64,000 nt of DNA from JAKANT01 sp035502095 (GCA_035502095.1 DATJUX010000026.1:124001-188000), one strand, 5' to 3'; shown: positions 32,395 through 41,963, counted from the stretch's first letter. The notes: a model not told the origin generated them from the letters alone. A program made the numbers and translations.

Positions 32395-33156
32395 TCAGGT
32401 CGGTGCCGTCTTGCGCCGGCGGCGCGTGCCGGTGCTCCGGTCGAGCAGGTCGTTGAGCCACATCGGTGCCATGGCGTCCAGCCGGTCGAGCCATGCGCCG
32501 TTCGGATGGAGCAATCGCTCGCTGGAGCCGGCGAGCAACATGCGCAGCGCGACGCCCGCGACGTAGTCCGGCAACGCCGCTGATTCGCGTACGGCGGACG
32601 AGCGACCGAGGAACTGCACGCGCACCGTTGTGTCGGCGAGGTCGCGCCTGAGCGCGGTGCAGAAACTCCGCAGCCCGGCCTGGCTCGCCGTGAGGGCAGC
32701 CGTCCCCGGAGGCGCAATGCGACCGGGTGTCGCGCCGATGCTCAGGACGCGCGCTGCGCGCGCCTGCAGCAGGTGCGGAAGCAACGACCGCGTGAGCTGG
32801 ATCGGCGCGACCAGGTTGGTCTGCAGCACCGCGTCGATGTGGCCGCCCTCCATCGCCTGCAGCGGGCCCGGTTCGCCGCAGCTCGCCGCGTTGATCAGCG
32901 CGTTCACGTTGCGCGCGATCGCGGCATCGCGGATCCCGCGACGCGCCGATGTGCTCGTCACGTCGGCGGCGAGCGCATCGACGCGATGACGGTTGTCGTC
33001 TTCCCGCGCCAGCGCGCGTGCCAGCGCGGCCAACGGTGCCGCGGTGCGCGCGACCAGCAGCACGCGCGCACCGCGCGCCACGAGCTGGCGCGCAAGCGCC
33101 GCGCCGACCCCGCCGGTCGCGCCGGTCAGCACGACGGACAATTCGTTCGGCTTCAC
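32395..33156 (-). CDS. Short-chain dehydrogenase fold protein lacking the catalytic triad
   Basis: 253 residues from GTG 33156. The cofactor loop TGATGGVGAALARQL is intact and the fold continues with LINAASCG. At the active site, however, Ser, Tyr and Lys of the SDR triad appear replaced: VLSIGATPGRIAPPG has Ala where the Ser is expected, and ALTASQ stands where YxxxK is expected (Leu and Gln). It is therefore probably a nucleotide-binding pseudoenzyme or has a different chemistry. It is convergent with the kinase gene and transcribed alone. Confidence 0.8.
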   Translation of the reverse strand: MKPNELSVVLTGATGGVGAALARQLVARGARVLLVARTAAPLAALARALAREDDNRHRVDALAADVTSTSARRGIRDAAIARNVNALINAASCGEPGPLQAMEGGHIDAVLQTNLVAPIQLTRSLLPHLLQARAARVLSIGATPGRIAPPGTAALTASQAGLRSFCTALRRDLADTTVRVQFLGRSSAVRESAALPDYVAGVALRMLLAGSSERLLHPNGAWLDRLDAMAPMWLNDLLDRSTGTRRRRKTAPT

Positions 33157-33241
33157 TGTGCGGATTTCGCGGCTACCGGTGGTTCAAGCTAAGGTCGCGA
33201 CATGAACCGCACCTGAACACCGCGGGCATGGGGCGGGGACC

Positions 33242-34753
33242 ATGTCCGAAAACGGCCAGACACCACCGGCGCCGTGGCCTAAAGTAACGGCTGTCATGAG
33301 GCTCGATCCGCAGCACTGCTACGCGGCGCTCAAGGCGCGCGACAGCCGGTTCGACGGCGGCTTCTTCGTCGGCGTGTCGACTACGGGCATCTACTGTCGC
33401 CCGATCTGCACCGCACGCACGCCGAAGCGCGACCACTGCCGCTTCTTCGCGAACGCCGCGGCGGCGGAAAGCGCCGGGTTCCGGCCGTGCCTGCGCTGCC
33501 GGCCGGAGATCGCGCCAGGGGTCGCCCGCGGTGTGGCGCCGGTCGACGCGGTTCGCGGCGCGGCGCACTGGCTCGCGTCGCGCATCGAAGAAGGGGCAAT
33601 GAACGACGGCGGCAGCGAGCGCCTCGCGTCCGAGTACGGCCTGAGTTCGCGCCAGTTGCGCCGCGCGCTGATCGCCGAATACGGGGTCACGCCGATCGAG
33701 CTGGCGCAGACGCGCCGCCTGCTGCTCGCGAAGCAGCTGTTGACCGAGACGTCGCTGCCTCTGGCGCGAGTCGCGTTCGCGAGCGGATTCTCGAGCGTGC
33801 GGCGCTTCAACGCATGTTTCCGGTCGCGCTACCGCCTGAATCCCGGTGCATTGCGCAAGCGACAGGCCCCGCGCGCCGACGCATCGGTCGTGCTGCAGCT
33901 CGCGTATCGGCCGCCGTTGGCCTGGGATGCCCTGCGCGAGTTCCTGGTGACGCGCGGCGCGGCAGGAGTCGAAGCGGCCGACGGCGCCCGTTACGTCCGC
34001 ACCGTGGCGTTGCACGGCAAGCGCGGGTGGATCAGCGCAACGCCGCTGGAGCACAAGCCGGCATTGCAGGTGGAGGTCGCGGTCGACCTGCTGGCGGTGC
34101 TCACGCCGTTGCTTGCCCGTCTGCGCCGCATGTTCGACCTCGACGCGAATCCGGCGATCATCGAGGAGCGCTTGCGCGACGATGCGCGCATGCGGCGTCT
34201 GCTGCGGCGCCGGCCGGGATTGCGCGTGCCGGGTGCGTTCGACGGCTTCGAGCTCGCGTTGCGTGCCGTGCTGGGACAGCAGGTGTCGGTCAAGGCGGCC
34301 TCGACGCTGTTCAGCCGCTTTGCCGAGACGTTCGGCGCCGCGGCCGCCACCCCGTACCCACAACTGCGCCGCCACGCGCCGACCGCAGAGGCGGTCGCGC
34401 AGGCGCCCGTGCAGCGCCTGCGCGACCTCGGGCTCACGCGGCAGCGCGCGGCGAGCGCCAGCGCGCTCGCCCGTGCCGTCGCCGACGGCAAGCTCGTGCT
34501 CGAACCCGGCGGGGCGGTGGCGCCGACGCTCGAAAGGCTGCTCGAATTGCCCGGCATCGGCCCCTGGACGGCGCAATACATCGCGATGCGTGCGCTGCGC
34601 GATGCCGACGCGTTGCCGCCGGGCGACCTCGGCCTGCTCAAGGCGCTTCGCCTCGATCATCCGCGCAAGGTGATCGAGCACGCGCAGAAATGGCAGCCCT
34701 GGCGCGCCTACGCGGCGCTTCATCTGTGGACGGAAATGTCGGCCGGCGGCTGA
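33242..34753 (+). CDS. Ada-type metal-binding/AraC domain fused to AlkA 3-methyladenine DNA glycosylase
   Basis: 503 residues; start 33242 is chosen because GGCGGGG precedes it (ATG 33296 is an alternative closer to the domain). The N-terminal Ada domain has the four-cysteine zinc site (IYCRPIC and LRCRPE); one of these cysteines accepts methyl from phosphotriesters in Ada. An AraC-type HTH follows (LASEYGLSSRQLRRALIAEYG and LARVAFASGFSSVRRFNACF). The C-terminal half is the AlkA glycosylase with HhH-GPD elements LGQQVSVKAAS and LLELPGIGPWTAQYIAMRAL. The protein should both sense and repair alkylation damage. The methylguanine transferase is encoded separately 13 bases downstream. Confidence 0.92.
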   Translation: MSENGQTPPAPWPKVTAVMRLDPQHCYAALKARDSRFDGGFFVGVSTTGIYCRPICTARTPKRDHCRFFANAAAAESAGFRPCLRCRPEIAPGVARGVAPVDAVRGAAHWLASRIEEGAMNDGGSERLASEYGLSSRQLRRALIAEYGVTPIELAQTRRLLLAKQLLTETSLPLARVAFASGFSSVRRFNACFRSRYRLNPGALRKRQAPRADASVVLQLAYRPPLAWDALREFLVTRGAAGVEAADGARYVRTVALHGKRGWISATPLEHKPALQVEVAVDLLAVLTPLLARLRRMFDLDANPAIIEERLRDDARMRRLLRRRPGLRVPGAFDGFELALRAVLGQQVSVKAASTLFSRFAETFGAAAATPYPQLRRHAPTAEAVAQAPVQRLRDLGLTRQRAASASALARAVADGKLVLEPGGAVAPTLERLLELPGIGPWTAQYIAMRALRDADALPPGDLGLLKALRLDHPRKVIEHAQKWQPWRAYAALHLWTEMSAGG

Positions 34754-34766
34754 CGTGAGGATGGCG

Positions 34767-35273
34767 ATGACGAGCATTTTCAGCGTGCTGGACAGCCCGA
34801 TCGGCGAACTGCTGCTCGCGGGCGACGGCGAGGTCGTCACGGCGATCTGGATGCAGAGCCACCGCAGCGAACGGCACCGGGTGCGGGAATGGCAACGCGA
34901 CGATCGTGCGTTCGCGGCTGCGCGCGCCCAGCTCGACGAATACTTCGCAGGCGAACGCTTCGAGTTCGACCTGCCCCTGGCCGCGAGCGGAACGGAGTTC
35001 CAGCGCAAGGTCTGGAGCGAGCTGCGCCGGATCCCCTACGGCGAGACGCTGAGCTACGGCCAGCTCGCGCGGCGGGTCGGCCAGCCGGGCGCCGCGCGGG
35101 CGGTCGGGCTCGCGAATGGCAGCAATCCGCTGCCGATCGTGGTGCCGTGTCACCGCGTGATCGGGGCGGACGGGTCGCTCACCGGGTTCGGCGGCGGGAT
35201 CGAGCGCAAGCGATGGTTGCTCGCGCACGAAGCGAGGTTCACGGGCGCCGCGCGGGACCTGTTCAGCACCTGA
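34767..35273 (+). CDS. ogt: Methylated-DNA-protein-cysteine methyltransferase
   Basis: 168 residues from ATG 34767, with GAGG at the right distance; GTG 34755 and ATG 34761 are in frame but poorly placed. The active-site motif is VVPCHRVIG, with the helix-turn-helix region GETLSYGQLARRVGQPGAARAVG and GLANGSNPLP before it. It repairs O6-alkylguanine by irreversible transfer to the cysteine. It forms an alkylation-repair operon with the Ada-AlkA fusion. Confidence 0.94.
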   Translation: MTSIFSVLDSPIGELLLAGDGEVVTAIWMQSHRSERHRVREWQRDDRAFAAARAQLDEYFAGERFEFDLPLAASGTEFQRKVWSELRRIPYGETLSYGQLARRVGQPGAARAVGLANGSNPLPIVVPCHRVIGADGSLTGFGGGIERKRWLLAHEARFTGAARDLFST

Positions 35274-35291
35274 GCCGCGCGCCGCGCGGGC

Positions 35292-35867
35292 TTATAACGG
35301 TCGCACGCCGAACAGCCAGCCGTGCAGCCAGAATCCGAACACGAACCAGGCCACGATCCCGGCCGCGACCGTCTTGATGTCGCTCGACACCGGTCCCACG
35401 GCATAAGTGGTGCCCGCGGCCCGATCGCGCCGCCGCGCGGCGGCGAACGCGAGGATGGACCAGACGAAGAACGCGCCGAACAGCAGCTCGTCGCCGAGGC
35501 TGCCGTTCGACAGGAGATGCGCGAACGCCCAGGTCTTCACGCCCGCCGCCATCGGGTGGCCGATCTTCGCCTTGATCCGATTGCCGCGGACGTAGGCCGC
35601 GGCGAAAAGCACGAACGCGACCAGCACCAATGCCGAGGTGATCGGGTGTGTCCACGCCGGCGGGTTCCATACCGCGACGGGCGCCTTGAGCGTCCGCCCA
35701 TAGCCCCAACCCAGCGCCACGATTCCCACCGCGGAGGCGAGCGAATAGAGCCCTTTCCAGGCCCGCTCGCCGCGCGCGGCGATCTGCCGCGTGCGCCAGT
35801 CGTCGGCGACGATTCGCACGGAGTGAACACCGAAGAAAATCACGATGCCGGCGACGAGCAGTGTCAT
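35292..35867 (-). CDS. NnrU family membrane protein
   Basis: 191 residues with about five hydrophobic helices and the family pattern FFGVHSVRI near the N-terminus, then HPMAAGVKTWAFAHLLSNGSLGDELLFG. NnrU-like proteins occur with nitrite/nitric oxide reduction genes in denitrifiers and are widespread in proteobacteria. No denitrification genes are adjacent here. The downstream 18-bp space to ogt is convergent and GC-palindromic. Confidence 0.87.
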   Translation of the reverse strand: MTLLVAGIVIFFGVHSVRIVADDWRTRQIAARGERAWKGLYSLASAVGIVALGWGYGRTLKAPVAVWNPPAWTHPITSALVLVAFVLFAAAYVRGNRIKAKIGHPMAAGVKTWAFAHLLSNGSLGDELLFGAFFVWSILAFAAARRRDRAAGTTYAVGPVSSDIKTVAAGIVAWFVFGFWLHGWLFGVRPL

Positions 35868-35875
35868 GGCGGCGC

Positions 35876-36889
35876 CTACTCGGAAGCGACCTTCAACACG
35901 AGCTTGCCCTGGTTCGCGCCGGAGAAAAGCATCTGCAACGTCTCGGGAAACGTGGCCAGCCCCTCGACGACGTGCTCGCGCGACTTCAGCTTGCCCGCCG
36001 CCATCCAGGCCGCCAGTTCACGCGTGGCCTCGGGATACCGCTTCGCGTAGTCGAACACCACCATGCCGGTCATCGAAGCACGGTTGACCAGCAACGAAAG
36101 GTAGTTGGCCGGCCCCCTGACCGGGGTCGTGTTGTTGTACTGGGAGATGGCGCCGCAGATCACGATGCGCGCGTGGCGGGCGAGGCGTGTCAGCGCGATG
36201 TCGAGGATGTCGCCGCCGACGTTGTCGAAATAGACGTCGATGCCATTCGGGCACGCATCGCGCAGCGCGGCCTTGACGTCGGCGCTCTTGTAGTCGATCG
36301 CGACGTCGAAGCCGAGCTCTTGCGTGAGGTAGCGGCACTTGTCCGCGCCGCCCGCGATGCCGATGGCGCGGCAGCCTTTGATCCGTGCGATCTGCCCGAC
36401 CACCGCACCAACGGCCCCGGCAGCGCCCGAAACGACCACGGTTTGGCCGGCTTCCGGCTTGCCCACGTCGAGCAGGCCGAAGTAGGCGGTGAAGCCCGGC
36501 ATGCCGAGCGTCGAGAGATACACGGGCAATGGCGCCAGCTTGGGGTCGACGCGCACCAGTTGTTTTGCCGTGGCGACCGCGTATTCCTGCACGCCGGTGA
36601 CTCCGTTGACGAAGTCGCCCTGCCGGAACGCCGGGTCCTTCGATTCGATCACCTCGCCGATCGCGCCGGCGCGCATGACTTCGCCGATGCCGACTGGCGG
36701 AACGTAGGACTTGCCCTCGTTCATCCAGCCGCGCATGGCGGGGTCGAGCGACAGGTAGAGCGTCTTCACGAGCACCTGCCCATCGGCCGGCGCCGTGACC
36801 GGTTCCTCGGTGAAGCTCCAGTCGCTGCGCTTGACGGCGCCGGCCGGCCGCGCGGCGAGGCGCCACTGATGATTGACGAGCGTGGTCAT
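35876..36889 (-). CDS. NADP-dependent medium-chain oxidoreductase (CurA-like)
   Basis: 337 residues from ATG 36889. The zinc-independent MDR fold is clear: YLSLDPAMRGWMNEGKSYVPPVGIGEVMRA, the NADPH-binding VVVSGAAGAVGAVVGQIARIKG, and DVYFDNVGGDILDIAL. Its relatives reduce the double bond of 2-alkenals, curcumin or leukotriene-type enones. It precedes nnrU by 8 bases on the same strand. Confidence 0.92.
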   Translation of the reverse strand: MTTLVNHQWRLAARPAGAVKRSDWSFTEEPVTAPADGQVLVKTLYLSLDPAMRGWMNEGKSYVPPVGIGEVMRAGAIGEVIESKDPAFRQGDFVNGVTGVQEYAVATAKQLVRVDPKLAPLPVYLSTLGMPGFTAYFGLLDVGKPEAGQTVVVSGAAGAVGAVVGQIARIKGCRAIGIAGGADKCRYLTQELGFDVAIDYKSADVKAALRDACPNGIDVYFDNVGGDILDIALTRLARHARIVICGAISQYNNTTPVRGPANYLSLLVNRASMTGMVVFDYAKRYPEATRELAAWMAAGKLKSREHVVEGLATFPETLQMLFSGANQGKLVLKVASE

Positions 36890-36994
36890 GCTGGTCTCCT
36901 CGATGATACGGGCGGGCGCTGCGCGCCTCCGGACGCGCACTTTACGCGCGGGCGGGTGTAGCGTGCGCGTGGCAAAACGAGATCGGGGAGAGTC

Positions 36995-38515
36995 ATGCAA
37001 GTTTTGCGAAAACTGCGAGCCGGCGCCGCGGCACTTGCAGCGCTGCTAGTTTTCATCTCCGGTTGTGCGACCGGGCCCGCACCCGACGCCGAGGCGCGCC
37101 GCGCCGAGGGGTTGAAGCAGATCGAATATATCGTCGTCATCTACGCCGAGAACCGCAGCTTCGACCACCTCTATGGACTATTCCCCGGCGCCGAGGGCAT
37201 TGCCAAGGCGACCGCTGGGGAGAAGACGCAGCTCGACCACGATGGCACGCCGCTGCCGACGCTGCCGCCGGTGTTCGTCAATGGCAAGCCAAGCGATGCA
37301 TTTCCGAAGGGTCTGCCCAACGGCCCCTTCCGCATCGACGCGCCGCCGGTGGACCGTCGCTGGGACGAGGTGCTGCCGAGTCCGATCCACAACTACTACC
37401 AGAACATAGAGCAGATCAACGGCGGCAACAACAACAAGTTCGTCGCGATGTCCACCGTCGGTGCCTGGGTCATGGGCTACTTCGACGGCTCGAAGATGAA
37501 GGTCTGGAAGTGGGCCCAGCAGTACACGCTCGCCGATCACTTCTTCATGGGTGCGTTCGGCGGCTCGTATCTCAATCACCAGTGGCTGATCTGCGCGTGC
37601 ACGCCGGTGGATACGGCAGCCCCGTCCGGCACGCGGGCACAGCTCGACGAGCAGAACCGGTTGAAAAAGCGCCCCGACTCGCCGCCGTCCGTCATGAATG
37701 GCCCGGTAAGTGTGTTCGACGGTCGCGTCACGCCCGACGGCTACACCGTCAATACGTCGCAGCCTCCGTACCAGCCAAGCGGCGTACCTCCCGCCGAAGG
37801 AGGCGATCCGGCGTACGCCGATCCCAAGGGCGGAACGGTGCCACCGCAGACAGCGAAGACGATCGGCGACACGCTCAGCGCCAAGGGCATCAGCTGGGTC
37901 TGGTACGCGGGCGGCTACAACCAAGCGCTTGCCGATGGGCGCAAGCCGCCGAAGGAAGAGCGCACCGTGATCTACAGCATGAAGGCCGGTGCGATCGGAT
38001 TCCAGCCGCACCATCAGCCGTTCAACTTCTACGCGCGCTTCGCGCCCGGCACCGCGGACCGGGCGGAGCACCTGAAGGACTACGACGACATGGTCGCCGC
38101 GATCGACGCCGGTACCTTGCCGCAGGTCACGTTCTACAAGCCGATGGGACGACTGAACCAGCATCCGAGTTACGCGGACGTCGCCGCCGGCGACGAACAC
38201 ATCGATCAACTGCTCGAACGGCTGCACAGGAGCCCGCTGTGGAGCAAGATGGTGGTGATCGTGACCTACGACGAAAACGGCGGGTTCTGGGACCACGTCC
38301 CGCCGCCGTCGGGTCCTGGCTGGGGCGATCGATGGGGCCCGGGCACGCGCATCCCCGCGCTCATCATCTCGCCGTTCGCCAAGCGCGGCTTCGTCGACAA
38401 GACCAGTTACGACACGACGTCGATCATCAAGTTCATCACGCGCCGGTTCGATCTGGAACTGCTGCCGGGAGCGAGGGCGAAGGCGGGAGACCTGACCAGC
38501 GCGTTCGTGTTCTGA
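36995..38515 (+). CDS. AcpA/phospholipase C-type phosphoesterase lipoprotein
   Basis: 506 residues. The N-terminus is a lipoprotein signal with lipobox FISGC. The phosphoesterase domain (Pfam phosphoesterase family 04185) shows YIVVIYAENRSFDHLYG, with the nucleophile region, then LADHFFMGAFGGSYLNHQ and VIVTYDENGGFWDHVPPP, metal-binding elements seen in AcpA and bacterial phospholipases C. It is probably an envelope-anchored phosphomonoesterase for phosphate scavenging. It is divergent from the CurA-like gene across 105 bases. Confidence 0.88.
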   Translation: MQVLRKLRAGAAALAALLVFISGCATGPAPDAEARRAEGLKQIEYIVVIYAENRSFDHLYGLFPGAEGIAKATAGEKTQLDHDGTPLPTLPPVFVNGKPSDAFPKGLPNGPFRIDAPPVDRRWDEVLPSPIHNYYQNIEQINGGNNNKFVAMSTVGAWVMGYFDGSKMKVWKWAQQYTLADHFFMGAFGGSYLNHQWLICACTPVDTAAPSGTRAQLDEQNRLKKRPDSPPSVMNGPVSVFDGRVTPDGYTVNTSQPPYQPSGVPPAEGGDPAYADPKGGTVPPQTAKTIGDTLSAKGISWVWYAGGYNQALADGRKPPKEERTVIYSMKAGAIGFQPHHQPFNFYARFAPGTADRAEHLKDYDDMVAAIDAGTLPQVTFYKPMGRLNQHPSYADVAAGDEHIDQLLERLHRSPLWSKMVVIVTYDENGGFWDHVPPPSGPGWGDRWGPGTRIPALIISPFAKRGFVDKTSYDTTSIIKFITRRFDLELLPGARAKAGDLTSAFVF

Positions 38516-38644
38516 CGCTCGTGACGGTTGTTTCGCCCGAGGGAGCATTCCTGACGTCGAGACGGCCGCCCGAGGAATCTTCATCGGGGTGCGGCGTCTG
38601 AGTCATATCGCTGGCACCGCCAGATCGACCCATCGAGCCGCGCA

Positions 38645-39838
38645 ATGCAGGACCAACCCGTCGCCGTTCCCAAGCCCTTTGCGCTGCGTTTCCCCCCGGA
38701 GGCGCTTGCCGATCTGCGTGCCCGCCTCATCCGCACGCGGTGGCCGGATGAACCGCCGGACGAGCCGTGGTCCAGCGGGACGAGCCCGGCGTATCTGCGG
38801 ACCTTGCTCGACTACTGGCGCGTCGGATTCAGCTGGCAGGCGCAGGAGGCGCTGCTGAATCGCTTCCACCAGTTCACCGTGCCGCTGGCGGGAATCGACC
38901 TGCATTTCATCCACGAACCGGGCAGAGGGCCAAGCCCGATGCCGCTCCTGCTGTCGCACGGCTGGCCCGGCTCCGTCTTCGAGTTCACGAAGCTCATTCC
39001 CCTGCTCACCGACCCCGCCAATCACGGCGGATCGGCGCACGACGCATTCACCGTCATCGCCCCCTCGTTGCCCGGGTACACGCTGTCGTTCAAACCGGGC
39101 CAGCCGCGCTTCGGTGTCGAGGAGATCGCCGACACGTTCGCCGACCTGATGACGGGCGTGTTGGGCTACCGCCGGTTCGGCGCCCAGGGCGGCGACTGGG
39201 GCGCCTTCATCACTTCGCGCCTCGCTTACAAGCATCCGGAACGGCTCGCGGGCCTCCATCTCAATCTGCTCGCGGTGCGGCGGGATCCGAAGACGGTCGT
39301 CAATCCAACCGACGAGGAGCGCGTTTTTCTCCGCGACCTCGAACACTGGCTGAAGGAGGAGACCGGTTACCAGTGGATCCAGGGCACGAAACCGCAGACG
39401 CTCGCTTTCGCGTTGACCGATTCACCGGTAGGTCTTGCCGCATGGTTGGTGGAAAAGTTCCGCTCCTGGACCGACTGCAGCGGCAATCCTGAAAACGCGC
39501 TCACGCGCGACGAGATGCTCGCCGACATCACTCTTTACTGGCTGACGGGCGCGATCGGCTCGTCGTTCTGGCCGTATCAGGCGCGCATGCATCGGCCATG
39601 GCCGATTCCGGAGGGCGCGACCGTCGATGTGCCGACCGGCTATGCCGAGTTCCCTGCCGAGATCGTGCGTCCGCCGCGTTCGATCGCGCAACGCATGTAC
39701 ACGAACATCCAGCGCTGGACGCGGATGCCTAAGGGCGGGCACTTCGCGGCCCTGGAGCAGCCGGAGGCGCTGGCGCACGAGATTCGCGAATTCTTCCGGC
39801 CGCTCCGCACGGCCCACGCGACAGTCCAAGCGGGCTGA
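38645..39838 (+). CDS. Epoxide hydrolase (alpha/beta-hydrolase with EHN domain)
   Basis: 397 residues. The N-terminal EHN cap (FPPEALADLRARLIRTRWP) is followed by the alpha/beta-hydrolase core: oxyanion loop HGWPGSVFEFTKLI, nucleophile elbow FGAQGGDWGAF with the catalytic Asp, and late His in PKGGHFAALEQPE. These match soluble/juvenile-hormone-type epoxide hydrolases, which open epoxides to diols. There is no signal peptide. Confidence 0.92.
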   Translation: MQDQPVAVPKPFALRFPPEALADLRARLIRTRWPDEPPDEPWSSGTSPAYLRTLLDYWRVGFSWQAQEALLNRFHQFTVPLAGIDLHFIHEPGRGPSPMPLLLSHGWPGSVFEFTKLIPLLTDPANHGGSAHDAFTVIAPSLPGYTLSFKPGQPRFGVEEIADTFADLMTGVLGYRRFGAQGGDWGAFITSRLAYKHPERLAGLHLNLLAVRRDPKTVVNPTDEERVFLRDLEHWLKEETGYQWIQGTKPQTLAFALTDSPVGLAAWLVEKFRSWTDCSGNPENALTRDEMLADITLYWLTGAIGSSFWPYQARMHRPWPIPEGATVDVPTGYAEFPAEIVRPPRSIAQRMYTNIQRWTRMPKGGHFAALEQPEALAHEIREFFRPLRTAHATVQAG

Positions 39839-40138
39839 CTCCGTCGCTCCTTTCGGAGACTCCGGTAAGGCCGACGTTGGTAGCGCATACCACGCGACCC
39901 GCGCACGACAGCCGCGGCGCACGGCTGCCGATGACCAGGTGGCACCTGTCCATCGACCGGCCCTCGATCACGTGCGCTCCACGTGCAATGGCTTGCCATG
40001 CGGCGGGAACCTCCCGTTAAGACGTGCATCACCTCTCGGTGCGGGAGGACGCGTTCAATCCCGGGCATCGCGGCACCGGACCTCCGGGTTGCCTTCGACG
40101 GCAAGCGGGCGACGTATTGGCAGGAACAAGGAAAATCG
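39839..40138. other. 300-bp intergenic region
   Basis: No gene, strong hairpin or repeat is apparent. A GGTTCAATCC-like T-loop string near 40048 has no tRNA around it. AAGGA near 40128 is the ribosome binding site of the next gene, and its promoter should lie in this stretch. Confidence 0.4.
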
Positions 40139-40549
40139 ATGCAAGCGACTCTCGGGAACGGCACGCCGCCGTCCATCCGCGTGCTGGTCGTCGAAGACAA
40201 CCCGCTCAACCAGGAGCTCGTGCTGGGGTACCTCGAGGGTTCCGAGTTCGAAGTGACGCTCGCGGGAGACGGGCGGCGGGGCGTCGAGGCATTTGCGCGC
40301 GAGCGCTTCGACGTCGTGCTGAGGGATTGGCAGATGCCGGAGATGGATGGGCTCGAGGCAGCGCGACGGATCCGCGAAATCGAGCACGGGCAGGGGTTGC
40401 GGCGGACGCCGATCATCGCCGTCACCGCACATGGGCGCGCGCGCGATCGCGCCGCGTGCTTCGCCGCCGGCATGGACGACTACATGCTCAAGCCCTGTTC
40501 GTTCGACGCGCTGATGTACGCCCTGCGTCACTGGACCCGGCGCGTGTGA
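40139..40549 (+). CDS. Stand-alone response regulator receiver protein
   Basis: 136 residues, a CheY-like receiver only. It has RVLVVEDNPLNQELV, the phospho-acceptor in VVLRDWQMPEMDGLEA, Thr in IIAVTAHG and Lys in DDYMLKPCS. AAGGA precedes ATG 40139. The pattern is like receivers cut from hybrid kinases (such as the one at 60.8 kb) and suggests phosphorelay or protein-protein output. Confidence 0.88.
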   Translation: MQATLGNGTPPSIRVLVVEDNPLNQELVLGYLEGSEFEVTLAGDGRRGVEAFARERFDVVLRDWQMPEMDGLEAARRIREIEHGQGLRRTPIIAVTAHGRARDRAACFAAGMDDYMLKPCSFDALMYALRHWTRRV

Positions 40550-40667
40550 ATGCATGCGACGGCACCGTGCCGGTTACGTGTTGTCGCAGGTTACGAATTG
40601 CAATACACCCGCGTCGTCGGGCTGCGCCCCGCGCGCGTTGTCGGAAAACATGCAACGAGGAGGTGCC

Positions 40668-40820
40668 ATGTTCTCCCGACTCAAGCTGCTCGCATTGATA
40701 GCCCTCGCGGCGACCGCGCTGTCGGCGTGCGTCGTGGTGCCGGTGCCCGCGCACCGCGCCTACGTCGTGCCGCCACCGGTCATCGTCGCGCCGTACCCGC
40801 ACTACTACGGTCGCTGGTAG
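40668..40820 (+). CDS. Very small proline-rich lipoprotein
   Basis: 50 residues from ATG 40668 with the strong site GAGGAGG just upstream. A signal peptide with lipobox LSAC is followed by a short Val/Pro/Tyr-rich tail ending HYYGRW. Its function is unknown. Its end overlaps the convergent carboxymuconolactone-decarboxylase-like gene by 16 bases. Confidence 0.72.
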   Translation: MFSRLKLLALIALAATALSACVVVPVPAHRAYVVPPPVIVAPYPHYYGRW

Positions 40821-41350
40821 GCGGGGGCGCGCGCATCGCTCGACCTGATCTCGAGCGCCTCGAGCACGCGCGAGACCATGTTGTAGGAAGCGATCGTCAC
40901 CACCAGTTCGAGGACCTGTCGCGCGGGAAGATGCGACCGGATCGCATCGAACACCGTGGCATCGACGTGCACGTTGCGCGTCATGGAATCGGTCAGCGCC
41001 AGCGCGGCGCGCTCGGTCGCAGTGAACCGATCCGCAGCGGCCCAATCGCCGAGGGCGTCGAGCTGCTCCCGGGCGAGCCCCTCCCTGAGCGCGATCGGCG
41101 CGTGCTGCTCGACTTCGTAGGCCGCGCCGTTGAGGATGCCGACGCGCATGATGACGAGTTCGCGCAGCGCGCCCGGAAGCGTGCTTCTTTGCCGTACGGC
41201 CGTCATCAAGGAGAGCCAGCCCTCGGCGATCGGCGGGCTGTGCAGCAACATCTGGTAGAGGTGCAGCACGCTGCCGCGTTCGGCGACGATGCGCTCGACC
41301 AACGCGCGGATGGCCGTGTCGTTGGGCTCGGCATAGTTCAGGCGTGCCAT
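40805..41350 (-). CDS. Carboxymuconolactone decarboxylase/AhpD-like protein
   Basis: 181 residues from ATG 41350. The CMD fold is indicated by LPGALRELVIMRVGILNGAAYEVEQHAPIALREGLAREQLDAL (key residues RE, N, E and H). The CxxC pair of AhpD peroxidase partners is absent, so it is a CMD-like member without that redox function. Its substrate is unknown. Confidence 0.82.
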   Translation of the reverse strand: MARLNYAEPNDTAIRALVERIVAERGSVLHLYQMLLHSPPIAEGWLSLMTAVRQRSTLPGALRELVIMRVGILNGAAYEVEQHAPIALREGLAREQLDALGDWAAADRFTATERAALALTDSMTRNVHVDATVFDAIRSHLPARQVLELVVTIASYNMVSRVLEALEIRSSDARAPAYQRP

Positions 41351-41462
41351 GGGATCACCCCGCTTGAGAGGTCCGGCAGGGCAGCATAGTCGCGCCGGTG
41401 GGCGCGACCTGCGCTTGGCGCTACGCTGCGCACTCGAGATGCTCGCGCCCGGAGACAGCGCC

Positions 41463-41963
41463 ATGCAGACGAGGATCGAACTCCTTCAGCGGATGCCCGT
41501 CTTTGGCGCGCTGCGGCAGGACACGCTGCAGTTCCTGCTCGAACAGGCGCGCGTGAAAGCAGTGCCGGCGGGACAGTACTTCTTCCGCGAGAAGGATCCG
41601 GCCGATTTTCTCTACGTGCTCGAGACCGGGCGCGTCGCCGTGGTCAAGGCCTGGAAGGACGGCGAGTTCGAACTGCGCGAGCTCGGTCGCGGTGACTGCT
41701 TCGGCGAGATGGCGCTGATGGATTTCTTCCCGCGCAGTGCCTCGGTGCGCGCCCTCGCGGATTGCGAAGCGATCGCACTCGGCCCGACCGACCTGCTCCG
41801 GTTGTTCGAGCGCGACGCCGAGCAGTTCGCGCTGATCCAGATGAACATGGGCCGCGAGGTAAGCCGTCGCCTGCGCGAATCGGACGAGCAACTGTTTCGC
41901 GCCCGCATGGCCGAGCAGCGCGCTCCGGACTTCGATACCGAGACGGTGTTCCGCTCGACGTGA
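41463..41963 (+). CDS. Cyclic-nucleotide-binding domain protein without DNA-binding domain
   Basis: 166 residues. A single CAP-type effector domain: AGQYFFREKDPADFLYVLETGRVAVV, the phosphate-binding cassette GDCFGEMALMDFFPRSASVRA (Glu and Arg present), then a helical tail. No helix-turn-helix follows, unlike Crp/Fnr. Probably a regulatory subunit acting on another protein. Confidence 0.85.
   Translation: MQTRIELLQRMPVFGALRQDTLQFLLEQARVKAVPAGQYFFREKDPADFLYVLETGRVAVVKAWKDGEFELRELGRGDCFGEMALMDFFPRSASVRALADCEAIALGPTDLLRLFERDAEQFALIQMNMGREVSRRLRESDEQLFRARMAEQRAPDFDTETVFRST

Noticed and set aside
40040..40065. tRNA T-loop-like string GCGTTCAATCCC
   Set aside because: No acceptor, D or anticodon arms could be found around it.
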